Shown here in pieces: positions 50,520 to 60,130 of a stretch of DNA of 64,000 nucleotides (positions are counted from its first letter, which is position 1; every line of letters starts with the position of its first letter). The translations under genes and the position numbers were made by a program. Source of the stretch: Novosphingobium sp. PhB57 (GTDB lineage Bacteria > Pseudomonadota > Alphaproteobacteria > Sphingomonadales > Sphingomonadaceae); the NCBI RefSeq assembly GCF_004342985.1, contig NZ_SMBO01000005.1:1-64000 (forward strand), read 5' to 3'. The notes under the pieces were generated by a model, which did not search any database, was not told where the DNA came from, and saw nothing but the letters and a program-made list of their open reading frames with translations.

Positions 50520-53446
50520 AAAGACGCGAATTGCTGCTGCGCGGCGCCTCCACCGGCGCCGTCGCGACCCTGCTGCCTGCCCTTTCGACCTCAAGCCTTG
50601 CCGCGCCCACACCGCAATTCGGACCGGGCATGCCGGACGGGCTGCCGATGCCCCCGCCTCTTGCCGGACCATCGCCGCGCCTGCCGGAAACCGACCCCTC
50701 GCGCACCCTGCTCGAACGCGGCTGGCGCTTCCACGAGGGCGAGGTGGCGATTGCCGAACCGGCCGATCACAATGCCACTTACCTCTCGGTGAAAGCCGGC
50801 AACGCGCGCGGCGCCGCGGCCCTCGCTTTCGACGATTCCGACTGGCAGGCGGTCGATCTCCCGCATGACTGGGCCATTGCACAGGACGTGCGCGAAAGTG
50901 CCAATGTCTCGCAAGGCTACCGTCCGCGCGGCATCGGCTGGTATCGCCGCCTGCTGCGGCTGGACAAGAGCCAGAAGGGCCGCCGCCTCGAACTCCATTT
51001 CGACGGCATCGCCACGCATGCCACGATCTGGGTGAACGGCAGCGAAGTGGCGCATTCCTGGTCCGGCTACAGCAGCGTGATCGTCGATCTCACGCCTTTC
51101 GCCCGCTTCGGGGACGAGTTGAACTGGATCGCCGTGCGCGTCGATGCCACCGCGCGCGAGGGCTGGTGGTACGAAGGCGCGGGGCTCTACCGCCATGTCT
51201 GGCTGGTCAGTCGCCCTGCCGTGTCGATCGAGACGGACGGCGTCTATTGCGACCCGGTCCATCAGGATGACGGCACATGGCTCGTGCCCGTCCAGGTCAG
51301 CCTGAGCAACGTCGGCGAGAACATGGCCGAGGCGGAAATATCGACGCGCCTGCTCGATCCCGACGGCCGGGAAATCCATCGCACGGGAGGCCGGATCTCG
51401 GTTCCCCCGCTCGAACAGGCCCAGGTCGTCAACAGGTTCGATCCCGGCACGGTCAAGCTCTGGTCGCCCGACAGCCCGGTGCTCTACTGTATCGAGGTGG
51501 ACCTGCTGCACGACGGAGAGGTGGTCGACACCCGCCGCCAGTTCATCGGTTTCCGCACCGTGCGCTTCGATCCCGCGCGCGGGATGGTGCTCAACGGCGT
51601 GGAGACCAAGCTCAAGGGCGTCTGCATCCACCAGGACCATACCGGCGTGGGCACGGCGATCCCGGATGCGCTGGCGCTCTGGCGCTTGCAGCGGCTGAAG
51701 GCGATGGGCTGCAACGCCATCCGCATGTCGCACAATGCCCCCGCCAAGGAAGTGCTGGACTGGTGCGACCGACTGGGCTTCGTCGTCATGGGCGAGAACC
51801 GCCTGTTCAACCCCGCGCCGGACTATCTGGCACAGCTCGAATGGATGGTGCGGCGCGACCGGAACCATCCCTCGATCGTGCTCTGGTCGGTGTTCAACGA
51901 AGAACCGATGCAGGGCACCCATGCCGGCGTCGAGATGGTGCGCCGCATGCGCGCCGCCGTGCGCAAGCTGGACAGGCAGCGGCCGGTGACGGCGGCGATG
52001 AACGGCTCGTTCTACAACCCCGAGAACGTCTCCTCGGTCGTCGATGTCATGGGCTTCAATTACTACCAGGGCGACTACGACAAGTTCCACGCCCTGCACC
52101 CCGACAAGCCGATCACCAGTTCCGAAGACACCAGCGCCTATGAAACGCGCGGCGCTTTCGGGAGCATCCCGGCGCAGCAGGTCATCACCTCGTTCGACAA
52201 GGAAGCCGCCTCCTGGGGCGCCACTCACCGCGACACCTGGAAGATGATCGCCGAGCGGCCCTACGTGGCCGGCGGCTTCGTCTGGACCGGCTTCGACTAC
52301 CACGGCGAGCCTACGCCTTACGCCTGGCCCACGGTCAGCAGCTTCTTCGGCATCATGGACCTTTGCGGCTTCCCCAAGACCGCCTTCGGCATCCATTCGG
52401 CCCACTGGCGCGACGATGCCCCGGTGATCTGGCTGGCCCCACACTGGACCTGGCCCGAATACGAAGCGCCGGGCCGCGAAGGGCAGACGCTGGAGGTCTT
52501 CGCGATCACCAATGCCGAAGCCATCGAACTGCGCCTAAACGGGGAAGTGATCGAGCGCGTCCCCGCGGCCGACCGCATCATGGGCCATACCTTCCAGGTG
52601 CCCTACCGCCCCGGCCGGATCGAGGCGGTGGCCCTGCGCGGCGGCAAGGTCGTGGCCCGAGCGGTCCACGAGACCACCGGCGCCCCCGTGGCGCTGCGCC
52701 TGACGCCCGCCCGACAGGCCCTGGCCAGCGACGGCGAGGATGTGCAGGCGATCACCGTGGACTGCGTCGACTCCAGGGGGCGCCACGTCCCCACCGCCAA
52801 CCTGCCGGTGGACTTCACGATCTCCGGTGGGCGGATCATCGGCCTCGGCAACGGCAATCCCAACGACCATGCCAGCGAAAAGGGCAGCAAACGCGCGCTC
52901 TTCAACGGCCTGGCGCAAGTCATCGTCGAGGGTGATGCCAGCGGCCGCCGCCTGACGCTGGAGGCCCGCACCGCCGGCCTGCGTCCGGCCCGCCTCGCGC
53001 TGGCCCGCGCGCCGCGGGCGCCGCGCCCGCAAGTGCCGCCGGTGCCGGCCGAAATGCCGATCACCGACTGGCGCCGCTCGGCCAGTTTCGCGCAGAAGCC
53101 CGATCCCGCTTTCGCGCCCGTGGATGGCGACAACAATTCCTGGGACTTCGTGCGCTCCGGCATCGCCGCACCTGCCGGCAGCAGCGGCTGGCGCAGTTAC
53201 CGCACCCGCTTCACGCCCTGGCGCAAAGTCGCGGGCGAAGGCGGAACGCTCCACTTCGCGCAGATCACGGGAACGGCCGAAGTCTGGCTCGACGGAAAGC
53301 TCGTCGCCCGCAAGACGGATGCCGCACCAGCAGCCCTGAGCGCGCCCCTTTCCGCCGGCACCGGCGCGCGCACGCTGGTGGTCCTGATCGAGGCCGCGCA
53401 AGGCGCCGCGAGCGGGCTGACCGGCAGGGTCTACGTCTCCGCCTGA
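50516..53446 (+). CDS. GH2 beta-galactosidase-like enzyme
   Basis: A 976-residue exported GH2 enzyme. The N-terminus KRRELLLRGASTGAVA is Tat-like. The sugar-binding domain shows WQAVDLPHDWAI and RPRGIGWYRR, and the barrel GVCIHQDHTGVGTA. The acid/base is Glu462 in LWSVFNEEP and the nucleophile Glu537 in PITSSEDTS. GFVWTGFDYHGEPTPY is typical of beta-galactosidases. Extra C-terminal domains (DUF4982-like and an Ig-like stretch with VDFTISGGRIIGLGNG) close the protein. It is coupled to the GntR gene by ATGA, so regulator and enzyme rise together. In an N-glycan context it would strip terminal galactose; plant cell-wall galactosides are an alternative. Confidence 0.9.
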   Translation: MKRRELLLRGASTGAVATLLPALSTSSLAAPTPQFGPGMPDGLPMPPPLAGPSPRLPETDPSRTLLERGWRFHEGEVAIAEPADHNATYLSVKAGNARGAAALAFDDSDWQAVDLPHDWAIAQDVRESANVSQGYRPRGIGWYRRLLRLDKSQKGRRLELHFDGIATHATIWVNGSEVAHSWSGYSSVIVDLTPFARFGDELNWIAVRVDATAREGWWYEGAGLYRHVWLVSRPAVSIETDGVYCDPVHQDDGTWLVPVQVSLSNVGENMAEAEISTRLLDPDGREIHRTGGRISVPPLEQAQVVNRFDPGTVKLWSPDSPVLYCIEVDLLHDGEVVDTRRQFIGFRTVRFDPARGMVLNGVETKLKGVCIHQDHTGVGTAIPDALALWRLQRLKAMGCNAIRMSHNAPAKEVLDWCDRLGFVVMGENRLFNPAPDYLAQLEWMVRRDRNHPSIVLWSVFNEEPMQGTHAGVEMVRRMRAAVRKLDRQRPVTAAMNGSFYNPENVSSVVDVMGFNYYQGDYDKFHALHPDKPITSSEDTSAYETRGAFGSIPAQQVITSFDKEAASWGATHRDTWKMIAERPYVAGGFVWTGFDYHGEPTPYAWPTVSSFFGIMDLCGFPKTAFGIHSAHWRDDAPVIWLAPHWTWPEYEAPGREGQTLEVFAITNAEAIELRLNGEVIERVPAADRIMGHTFQVPYRPGRIEAVALRGGKVVARAVHETTGAPVALRLTPARQALASDGEDVQAITVDCVDSRGRHVPTANLPVDFTISGGRIIGLGNGNPNDHASEKGSKRALFNGLAQVIVEGDASGRRLTLEARTAGLRPARLALARAPRAPRPQVPPVPAEMPITDWRRSASFAQKPDPAFAPVDGDNNSWDFVRSGIAAPAGSSGWRSYRTRFTPWRKVAGEGGTLHFAQITGTAEVWLDGKLVARKTDAAPAALSAPLSAGTGARTLVVLIEAAQGAASGLTGRVYVSA

Positions 53447-53457
53447 TCCAGGCGCCG

Positions 53458-53519
53458 CCCTTTGATCGGCCGCCCATGGTCCCGGAACCCCCGGGGGCAT
53501 GGGCGGCCGAAGCAAAGGG
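53458..53519. terminator. Long hairpin between convergent GH2 and nagE genes
   Basis: CCCTTTG and CAAAGGG (7 bp) form the outer stem; CGGCCGCCCATG and CATGGGCGGCCG (12 bp, exact) the inner one. They meet over a GC-rich loop that can itself fold (CCCGG/CCGGG). The element fills the 73-bp space between the convergent genes and abuts the nagE stop. It can act in both directions. It lacks a T run, so termination may depend on the CCCTTTG edge or on Rho. Confidence 0.65.
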
Positions 53520-55262
53520 TCAGGCGGCGAGCCGGTCCAGATCGGCTGCCGCGAACAGCAAGTGGATCGCCGCAGCTTCCGTCGTGCCCAGGGCGCGGAC
53601 ACCCGCGGCGGTGAGCGCGGGCGCGTCGATGGCGGCGGTATCCACGAGTTCCACTCTCAGGCGATTGCCGTACCGAGCCGCACCGCGCAAGTTGGCCGCG
53701 CCGCCGAGAGCTTCGACCAGAACCGCCGGAAGCGGCATCTTCTGTGCGCCCTGCGCAGCCCTCGCGACGCGCGCGACTTGCGGCATGGGCGCGGGGCCCG
53801 CCGCCATGGCTTCCCGGATCTCCACCGAAACGATGTCGGCCACGGGGCCGAGGATTACCTGCAGCGCCTTGTCCGAAGGGCGGATCACTCCGCGCGCACC
53901 CAACGCCTTGAGCCGCGCTTCGTCCACCGCGCCGTGATCGACGATGATGAGGCGGAGGCGCGTGGTGCAGGCGGAAACCTCCACCAGATTGCCGCTGCCG
54001 CCCAGCGCGGCGAGGTAGGCGCCGCCGCGCGTGTCGCCAGCCGGGTTCTCTCCGGCGGCCAGGGCCGAGGTCGGGGCCGGAGCCGCCACATCCTCGTCCT
54101 CGCGCCCGGGGGTCTTGAGGTCCAGCTTGCGGATGGCGAAAGCGAAGACGCCGTAATAGACCGCGAAATAGACCAGCCCCACCGGCAGCAGCAGCAGCGG
54201 GCGCGTCGCCTTGCCGAAGTTCAGGACATAGTCGAACAGCCCCGCCGAAAATCCGAAGCCCAGATGCATGCCAAGGGCATCGGTCAGCCACATCGAAAGG
54301 CCGGTCAGCACCGCATGGATCGCGTAAAGCACCGGGGCGAGGAACATGAAGCTGAATTCGATGGGCTCGGTAACGCCGGTCAGCAGCGAGGTCAGGGCCA
54401 GGCTGAAGAACATGCCGCCCACCGCCTTGCGCCGCTCGGGCCGCGCCGCGCGGTACATCGCCAGGCAGGCCGCGGGCAGGCCGAACATCATGACCGGGAA
54501 GAAGCCGGTCATGAAGCTGCCGGCGGTCGGATCGCCCGCGAAGAAGCGGCGGATGTCACCGTGGGCGCCGTTGTAGTCGCCAAACACGAACCAGAACAGG
54601 TTGTTGAAGACGTGATGAAGACCCGTCACCAGTAGCAGGCGGTTGATCAGGCCGAACAGGAACAGGCCCGCTCCGCCCAGGCCGGTGATGCCGTGGCTGA
54701 CGCCGTCGATCCCGGTTGCGATTGGCTGGAAGCCCAGGCCGACCAGGCAGGCCAGGAGCAGGCCGGCCACGCCCGAGACGATCGGCACGAACCGGCGCCC
54801 GCCGAAGAACGCTAGGTATTCCGGCAGCTTCATGCCCGAGAAGCGGTTGTAGAAATTGCCGCCGATCAGGCCCGAGACGATGCCGATCGGCACGTCGAGC
54901 CGCCCGATGGCCTGGCTCTTGGCCGCCGCTACCGCCGCCGCGAAAGCATCCTTCGACAGCGCGGGATCGATCCCGGGCGGTACCGGCATGAGCACTTTGG
55001 CGCCTTCGGTAGCGACCAGGAAGCAGACGATGCCCGCAAGGCAGGCCGCGCCATTGCCGTCGCGCGCATAGCCCGTGGCGACGCCGATGGAGAACAACAG
55101 GCCGAGGTGCGAAAACAGCGCATCGCCCGCCGCGCTCAGCAGCGCGATGTCGAGCAGATCGGGCTGGCCCAGCCGCAACAGCAGGCCCGCTACCGGCAGG
55201 ACCGCGATCGGCAGCATGAGCGCACGGCCCAGCGGCTGCAATGTTTCGAGAACCCGCCTCAT
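53520..55262 (-). CDS. nagE: GlcNAc-type PTS permease EIIC-EIIB with a degenerate second EIIB domain
   Basis: A 580-residue PTS transporter. EIIC (residues 1-380) has some ten helices, His190 in GVSHGITG and Glu300 in VTEPIEFSF, matching the GlcNAc/glucose family. EIIB (415-487) carries the phospho-cysteine Cys432 in VSACTTRLRL. A second EIIB-like unit (510-580, EALGGAANLRGAARYGNRLRVEL) follows in which the cysteine position is Tyr531, so it cannot carry phosphate. The protein lacks EIIA, which is supplied by the next gene. It should import GlcNAc as GlcNAc-6-P. The start overlaps the stop of the EIIA-HPr-EI gene as ATGA; frames running further left were rejected. Confidence 0.92.
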   Translation of the reverse strand: MRRVLETLQPLGRALMLPIAVLPVAGLLLRLGQPDLLDIALLSAAGDALFSHLGLLFSIGVATGYARDGNGAACLAGIVCFLVATEGAKVLMPVPPGIDPALSKDAFAAAVAAAKSQAIGRLDVPIGIVSGLIGGNFYNRFSGMKLPEYLAFFGGRRFVPIVSGVAGLLLACLVGLGFQPIATGIDGVSHGITGLGGAGLFLFGLINRLLLVTGLHHVFNNLFWFVFGDYNGAHGDIRRFFAGDPTAGSFMTGFFPVMMFGLPAACLAMYRAARPERRKAVGGMFFSLALTSLLTGVTEPIEFSFMFLAPVLYAIHAVLTGLSMWLTDALGMHLGFGFSAGLFDYVLNFGKATRPLLLLPVGLVYFAVYYGVFAFAIRKLDLKTPGREDEDVAAPAPTSALAAGENPAGDTRGGAYLAALGGSGNLVEVSACTTRLRLIIVDHGAVDEARLKALGARGVIRPSDKALQVILGPVADIVSVEIREAMAAGPAPMPQVARVARAAQGAQKMPLPAVLVEALGGAANLRGAARYGNRLRVELVDTAAIDAPALTAAGVRALGTTEAAAIHLLFAAADLDRLAA

Positions 55263-57853
55263 GCCCCCTGCTCCTTCAGAAATTCGCGTGACAATGCGCG
55301 CACCTCCCCGGCCGAGGCGCATTCCAGCGCCCGTGCCGCAAGCCTGCGGCAGTCTTCCAGGCTCAACGCCGAAACCAGCGCCTTGATATCGGGAACTTGC
55401 GCCGGCGTGGCGGACAGTTCCCCCACGCCGAGACCCAGCAACAGCGGCACGGCCAGCGGGTCCGATGCCAGCGAGCCGCAAACGCCGGTCCAGCGGCCAT
55501 GGCGCGCGCCGCCTTCGCATGTAAGGCCGATCAGGCGCAGCACCGCCGGGTGCAGACCGTCGATGGCAGAGGCCACGGCCGCATTGCCGCGGTCCATGGC
55601 CAGGGCGTATTGGGTGAGATCGTTCGTGCCGACCGAGAGGAAATCGGCCTCTCGCGCCAGGATGTCCGCCGTGGCGGCGGCGGCGGGCGTTTCCACCATG
55701 ATGCCCAGCGAAACCGGCCCCGCCAGTCCCAGTCGGGCCGCCACGCTTTCCACCGCCGCCCGCACGGCGCGCAGTTCGGAAAGGCTCGCCACCATCGGCA
55801 CCATGATCCGGCATTGCCCGGCCGGACGCACCCGCAGGATCGCCTCGACCTGGGCTTCCAGCAAATCGGGATGGGCAAGGCCGACGCGAATGCCGCGGAG
55901 GCCCAGGGCCGGGTTTTCCTCCTGCGGCATCGGCAGGAAGGGCGCGGGCTTGTCGCCGCCGATATCCAGCAGGCGCACGATCAGCGGGCGGCCTTCCAGG
56001 GCATCGGCGATCGCCTGGTACGTTTCGCCCTGTTCGGCGGCGCTGGGCGCGCGGGGCTGGTCCACGAACAGGAATTCGCTGCGCAGCAGACCGCATCCCT
56101 CGGCGCCGTTCGCCATGGCCTGCCGTGCATCGGCCAGCGAGCCGAGATTGGCGAAGACTTCGATGCGGTTGCCGTCTGCGGTGTGGCAGGGGCCGGTCGC
56201 TTCCAGCGCTGCGGCGCGGCGCGCGGCCTGCGCGGCGATCTGCGCGCGAACGCCGTCGATCCGCGCCTGCGACGCGGCCGTCTCCAGCCGGGCGGCAGCG
56301 GCATCGACCACCAGCGGCGCACCGTCCGCGATGTCGTCGAGCGCGGTACCCATCGCCACCAGCATCGGCACGCCCAGGCCGGCCGCGAGGATGGCGACAT
56401 GCGAGGTCGGGCCGCCGTTGATCAGGCAGATCGCGGCGAGACGCCCGGCATCGAGCGCCATGAGCTGCGAAGGCAGCAGGTCTTCGGCCAGAAGCACTGC
56501 CTCCTCGGGAAGCGCGAAGCCCGTGGCATCGCCGCCGCTCAGCCCCGCCAACACCTGCCGTTCCAGATCGCGCATGTCGTCCACCCGCTCGGCCAGTCGG
56601 GGATCGCCGGAACGCAGCAGGAGATCGACTTGCTCGCCGATGGCAAGCCGCCAGGCCGCCCCGGCGCTCTTGCCTTGTGCCATGGCTTCATGCGCGGCGG
56701 CGAGCAGGTCCTCGTCCTCCAGCATGACGGCATGGGCCGCGAGGATCGAGGCCGCATGCTGCGCCGCGCCTTCGCTCTCGCGCGCGATCTTTGCGCGCAA
56801 GGCCGCCAGGGCCTGGTCCAGCGCCGCGCGTTCGGTGGCAGGATCGCCGGAGCCTGCGGATACCGCGATCTCGCCCAGGCGGTAGTGGACCGCGCGGCCA
56901 ACGGCCAGGCCCGGCGCGGCGACCACTCCGGCCACCGTGCCATCAGCCGCAACCTGCGTGACGCGGCGCTGCACCGGCGCTGCGGCCGCGCGCACCGGCG
57001 GCGGGGCGGCTTGCTCGCCCTCTTCCGCCAGTTCGCCCATGCCGCCGGCGATCAGGGCGGCCAAGGCATCGAGCACTTCGGCGGCCTGCGCGCCGCGCGC
57101 GTGAAGCGAAATCCGGTCGCCCAGCGCGATCCCCAGCGCCAGGACGCCCACTGGGCTGCGCAAGCTGGCGGACCTGCCCGCGATCTCCACGCGCACGGCC
57201 GCCTCGAAGGAGGTCGCCACTTGCCGCAGACGTGCGGCCGGGCGGGCATGGATACCGTGGCGCAGCGGCACGAGCAGCTCGCGCACCAGTTCCCCGTCAG
57301 GTGTTTCGGGCTGTTCCACCGCGCCGTTCGCGGAAGCGGCCAGGCGGCGCAAGGTCATCACTGCCTCGCCCACCGCGACCGGGCCCGGCGCGCGCTTCCA
57401 GTCCAGCGCCCATTCCTCGCCCGCCAACAGGAGCACCGGCGTCATCGCGCTCGGCGCGCCGGTCACCACGGCGTCGAGATCGAAGCGCACCAGCGGGTCG
57501 CCTGCCGCCACGGCCGCATCCGCCACCACCAGCGGCGTGAAACCACGTCCGGCCATGGCCACGGTATCGACGCCGAGGTGGACCAGCACTTCCGCGCCTT
57601 CTTCGAGGCGAAGGGTCACGGCATGACCGGTCGCGGCGAGCGAGGCCACGATGCCCGCGCAAGGCGCATGAAGCATGGACCCTGTCGGATCGATGGCCAC
57701 GCCATCGCCCACCATGCCCCCGGCAAAGACCGGATCGGGAATCTCATCGAGCGGCGCCAGCCAGCCTTCGAGCGGGGCAAGGATCGTGATCACGGCTTCA
57801 CCGGACGGGCTGGTGCGGTCGGCGGTCAGGGTATGGGCAACGGCGGCGGTCAT
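55259..57853 (-). CDS. nagF: Multidomain PTS phosphotransferase EIIA-HPr-EI
   Basis: An 864-residue cytosolic fusion that passes phosphate from phosphoenolpyruvate to EIIB. Domain 1 is a glucose-type EIIA (residues 20-165, His77 in TGHAVT and phosphorylated His92 in LVHLGVDTV). Domain 2 is HPr (188-275, His202 in GIHARPAARL). Domain 3 is enzyme I (305-864, His485 in INGGPTSHVAIL, plus DFLSVGTNDLTQYALAMDR and GVCGSLASDP with its catalytic Cys). With NagE this makes a self-contained PTS that needs no general EI/HPr. The same NagF fusion is known from Caulobacter and Xanthomonas GlcNAc clusters. It lies between nagA (27-base gap) and nagE (ATGA overlap). Confidence 0.95.
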   Translation of the reverse strand: MTAAVAHTLTADRTSPSGEAVITILAPLEGWLAPLDEIPDPVFAGGMVGDGVAIDPTGSMLHAPCAGIVASLAATGHAVTLRLEEGAEVLVHLGVDTVAMAGRGFTPLVVADAAVAAGDPLVRFDLDAVVTGAPSAMTPVLLLAGEEWALDWKRAPGPVAVGEAVMTLRRLAASANGAVEQPETPDGELVRELLVPLRHGIHARPAARLRQVATSFEAAVRVEIAGRSASLRSPVGVLALGIALGDRISLHARGAQAAEVLDALAALIAGGMGELAEEGEQAAPPPVRAAAAPVQRRVTQVAADGTVAGVVAAPGLAVGRAVHYRLGEIAVSAGSGDPATERAALDQALAALRAKIARESEGAAQHAASILAAHAVMLEDEDLLAAAHEAMAQGKSAGAAWRLAIGEQVDLLLRSGDPRLAERVDDMRDLERQVLAGLSGGDATGFALPEEAVLLAEDLLPSQLMALDAGRLAAICLINGGPTSHVAILAAGLGVPMLVAMGTALDDIADGAPLVVDAAAARLETAASQARIDGVRAQIAAQAARRAAALEATGPCHTADGNRIEVFANLGSLADARQAMANGAEGCGLLRSEFLFVDQPRAPSAAEQGETYQAIADALEGRPLIVRLLDIGGDKPAPFLPMPQEENPALGLRGIRVGLAHPDLLEAQVEAILRVRPAGQCRIMVPMVASLSELRAVRAAVESVAARLGLAGPVSLGIMVETPAAAATADILAREADFLSVGTNDLTQYALAMDRGNAAVASAIDGLHPAVLRLIGLTCEGGARHGRWTGVCGSLASDPLAVPLLLGLGVGELSATPAQVPDIKALVSALSLEDCRRLAARALECASAGEVRALSREFLKEQGA

Positions 57854-57880
57854 CGGATTGGCTATTTCCCCGTGATCGGA

Positions 57881-59020
57881 TCAGAATACCCGCTCGCCCG
57901 CGATCCAGGTCGCCTGCGGCGCCATGGCGCGGTCGAGTTGGACGAAGTCGGCGGTGCGTCCGGCGGCAATCGTGCCTCTTTCCCCGGCGATGCCCAGGAA
58001 TTCGGCCGGTTGCACGGTGGCCATGTCGACCGCCTGCGCCACCGAGAGGCCCGCCATGTCCACGGCATTGCGCACCGCGCCGGCCATATCCAGCGAGGCC
58101 CCCGCCAGCGTGCCGTCGGCGCCCACGCAGCGCCCATCCGCCACGGTGATCTCGCGGCCGTCGAGCGTGAAACGCTCACGGTCCGAACCCACGCAGGGCA
58201 TGGCGTCGGTGACCAGCACGAAACGGTCGAGCGGGCGGCTCGCCAATGCGATGCGCATGACGGCGGGATGGACATGGTAGCCGTCGGCGATCAGCCCGCA
58301 CCAGGCCGAGCGGTTCTCCAGCGCCGCGCCGACCATGCCGGGATTGCGATGGTGCAGCGCCGACATGGCATTGAACAAGTGCGTCACGCCCGTCACGCCC
58401 ATGCCGAAGGCCGCGCGCGCGGTCTCGTAATCGGCGTCGGAGTGACCCATCGCCAGCACGACTCCCGCCGCGATCAGCGCCCTGGCCTGATCGGCGTGGA
58501 GATATTCCGGCGCGATGGTGAAGAGCACGCGGCCCGCGCGGGGCCTGATGAGCAGGTCGACCATGGCTTCGTCCAGCTTGCGCAAGTTGCCCTCGGAATG
58601 GATGCCGCGCCGCTTCGCGTTGAGCACCGGCCCTTCGACGTGGATGCCGATGCAGCCGGGAACCCCCGCCGCAATGGCCTCGTCGGTGGCGTCGAGACCT
58701 CTCGCAATCACGTCGGGCGTGGCGCTGATGAGGGTGGGCAGCATCGCCGTCGTGCCGAACCGCGCGTGGGCGGCGGCGATCGCGGCGATACCTTCCGGGG
58801 TCGGCGCGTCGTTGAGCAGCACCCCGCCGCCGCCGTTGACCTGAACGTCGATGAAGCCCGGCAGCAGCCAGCCGCCGGCGAGATCGATGACTTCGTCGGC
58901 CTCGTCGGGCGCGTGCCCCGCCGCGACCGCGGCGATGCGCCCCTGCTCCACGGTCACGACCGCATCCCGCGACCATGCGCGGCCCAGGTAGACGTTGCCG
59001 TTGGCGAAGGCGATCTTCAT
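57881..59020 (-). CDS. nagA: N-acetylglucosamine-6-phosphate deacetylase
   Basis: A 379-residue amidohydrolase-fold enzyme converting GlcNAc-6-P to GlcN-6-P and acetate. Metal and substrate motifs are HVEGPVLNAKRRGIHSEG (Glu ligand), MGHSDADYETA (His), THLFNAMSALHHRNPGMVGA (His) and LVTDAMPCVG (catalytic Asp). Length is normal. The ATG overlaps the stop of the deaminase gene as TGATG. It forms the second step of the nag operon after PTS import and before deamination. Confidence 0.95.
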   Translation of the reverse strand: MKIAFANGNVYLGRAWSRDAVVTVEQGRIAAVAAGHAPDEADEVIDLAGGWLLPGFIDVQVNGGGGVLLNDAPTPEGIAAIAAAHARFGTTAMLPTLISATPDVIARGLDATDEAIAAGVPGCIGIHVEGPVLNAKRRGIHSEGNLRKLDEAMVDLLIRPRAGRVLFTIAPEYLHADQARALIAAGVVLAMGHSDADYETARAAFGMGVTGVTHLFNAMSALHHRNPGMVGAALENRSAWCGLIADGYHVHPAVMRIALASRPLDRFVLVTDAMPCVGSDRERFTLDGREITVADGRCVGADGTLAGASLDMAGAVRNAVDMAGLSVAQAVDMATVQPAEFLGIAGERGTIAAGRTADFVQLDRAMAPQATWIAGERVF

Positions 59021-60066
59021 CAGAGTGTCTCGGTGACCTTGCGCAAGTGGGCTGGATTGTCCGGGTCGAGCCCGCGTGCAAGCGAAACCGCGTTCACTTG
59101 CGGATAGAAGGCCTGGATCATCAGCAACGGCTCCAGCGCCGCATGGCCCGCAAGCGCGGCCAGCGTGCTCTCGCCAGAGGGCTGCGCGGCGTCGAGCAGA
59201 GTGACTTGCGCGCCGCGCCCCGCGAATTCACGGGCAGCCTCGCGCACGCTTTCGCCGCTGGCGTCCGACGTGGCGAAGGCGATGATGGGGAAGCCCGCAT
59301 CGATGATCGTCATCGGGCCGTGGCGCACTTCAGCAGCGCTATAGGCCTCGGCGTGAAGCGCGCAGGTTTCCTTGAGCTTGAGCGCCCCTTCCTGCGCCAC
59401 GGCAAAACCGTATCCGCGCGCGATCACGAAGAGATTGCTCGCACCGGAAAGCCCTTCCACCAGATCGAAGGGTGCCGTGCGAGCAGCGATTTCCAGCCCC
59501 GCGGGCAGCCGTTCGAGCGCCGTGCCGAGCGCGGCATCACCCGTCCACTGCGCTGTCAGCGCCGCCACCCCGGCCAGCGAGGCGATGAACGACTTGGTCG
59601 CGGCCACCGATTTTTCCGGGCCGGCGTGAAGCGGCAGCACCCAGTGCGCAAGGTCGGCCAGCGGCGCGGAAGCGTCATTGACGAGCGCGACCACCCGCGC
59701 CCCGGCACGGCGATGCGCCTCCACAGCGGCCAGCAGATCGGGGCTGCGGCCGCTTTGCGAGATCGCCAGGACGAGAACCCGCCCCGGCTGCATCTCCGCG
59801 CCGAACACGGAAGACACGCTGAGCGCGGAAGAGGAAACCGGGATGCCGGCCAGCGTCTCGATCAGGTACTTCGCATAAGTCGCGGCATTGTCAGACGAAC
59901 CCCGCGCGCAAGTGACCACCACAGAGGGCGGATTGGCGCGCAGATCCTCTGCCAGGGCGGCAAGAGCGGCGCGGTTGTTTTCCAGGAAACGGCGGACGGC
60001 CTCTGCAGCCTCGGCCGCTTCCCGGGCCATGAGGGAGGTCGAAGGGCTTGCGGTGTCAGTCAGCAT
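59020..60066 (-). CDS. nagB: Glucosamine-6-phosphate deaminase, SIS type (NagB-II)
   Basis: A 348-residue protein of two SIS (sugar isomerase) domains, about residues 45-165 and 195-330, matching NagB-II and the isomerase half of GlmS, without a glutaminase domain. Signature stretches are VVTCARGSSDNAATYAKYLIE, LAISQSGRSPDLLAAVE, AATKSFIASLAGVAAL, KLKETCALHAEAYSAAEVRHGPM and a terminal NPAHLRKVTETL. It converts GlcN-6-P to fructose-6-P and ammonia, in place of the classical NagB. It is the first gene of the leftward nag operon; a TACCA-N3-TGGTA dyad lies 65-95 bases upstream. Confidence 0.93.
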   Translation of the reverse strand: MLTDTASPSTSLMAREAAEAAEAVRRFLENNRAALAALAEDLRANPPSVVVTCARGSSDNAATYAKYLIETLAGIPVSSSALSVSSVFGAEMQPGRVLVLAISQSGRSPDLLAAVEAHRRAGARVVALVNDASAPLADLAHWVLPLHAGPEKSVAATKSFIASLAGVAALTAQWTGDAALGTALERLPAGLEIAARTAPFDLVEGLSGASNLFVIARGYGFAVAQEGALKLKETCALHAEAYSAAEVRHGPMTIIDAGFPIIAFATSDASGESVREAAREFAGRGAQVTLLDAAQPSGESTLAALAGHAALEPLLMIQAFYPQVNAVSLARGLDPDNPAHLRKVTETL

Positions 60067-60130
60067 CTTTGGGGGACTCTCCTGCGCATCGTCGCCGGCC
60101 GACCATGAAGTCGAGCCGGAAGCGACGGCC

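Noticed and set aside
55397..59107. 1236-codon plus-strand frame
   Set aside because: Antisense of nagF and nagA, both certain by their catalytic motifs.
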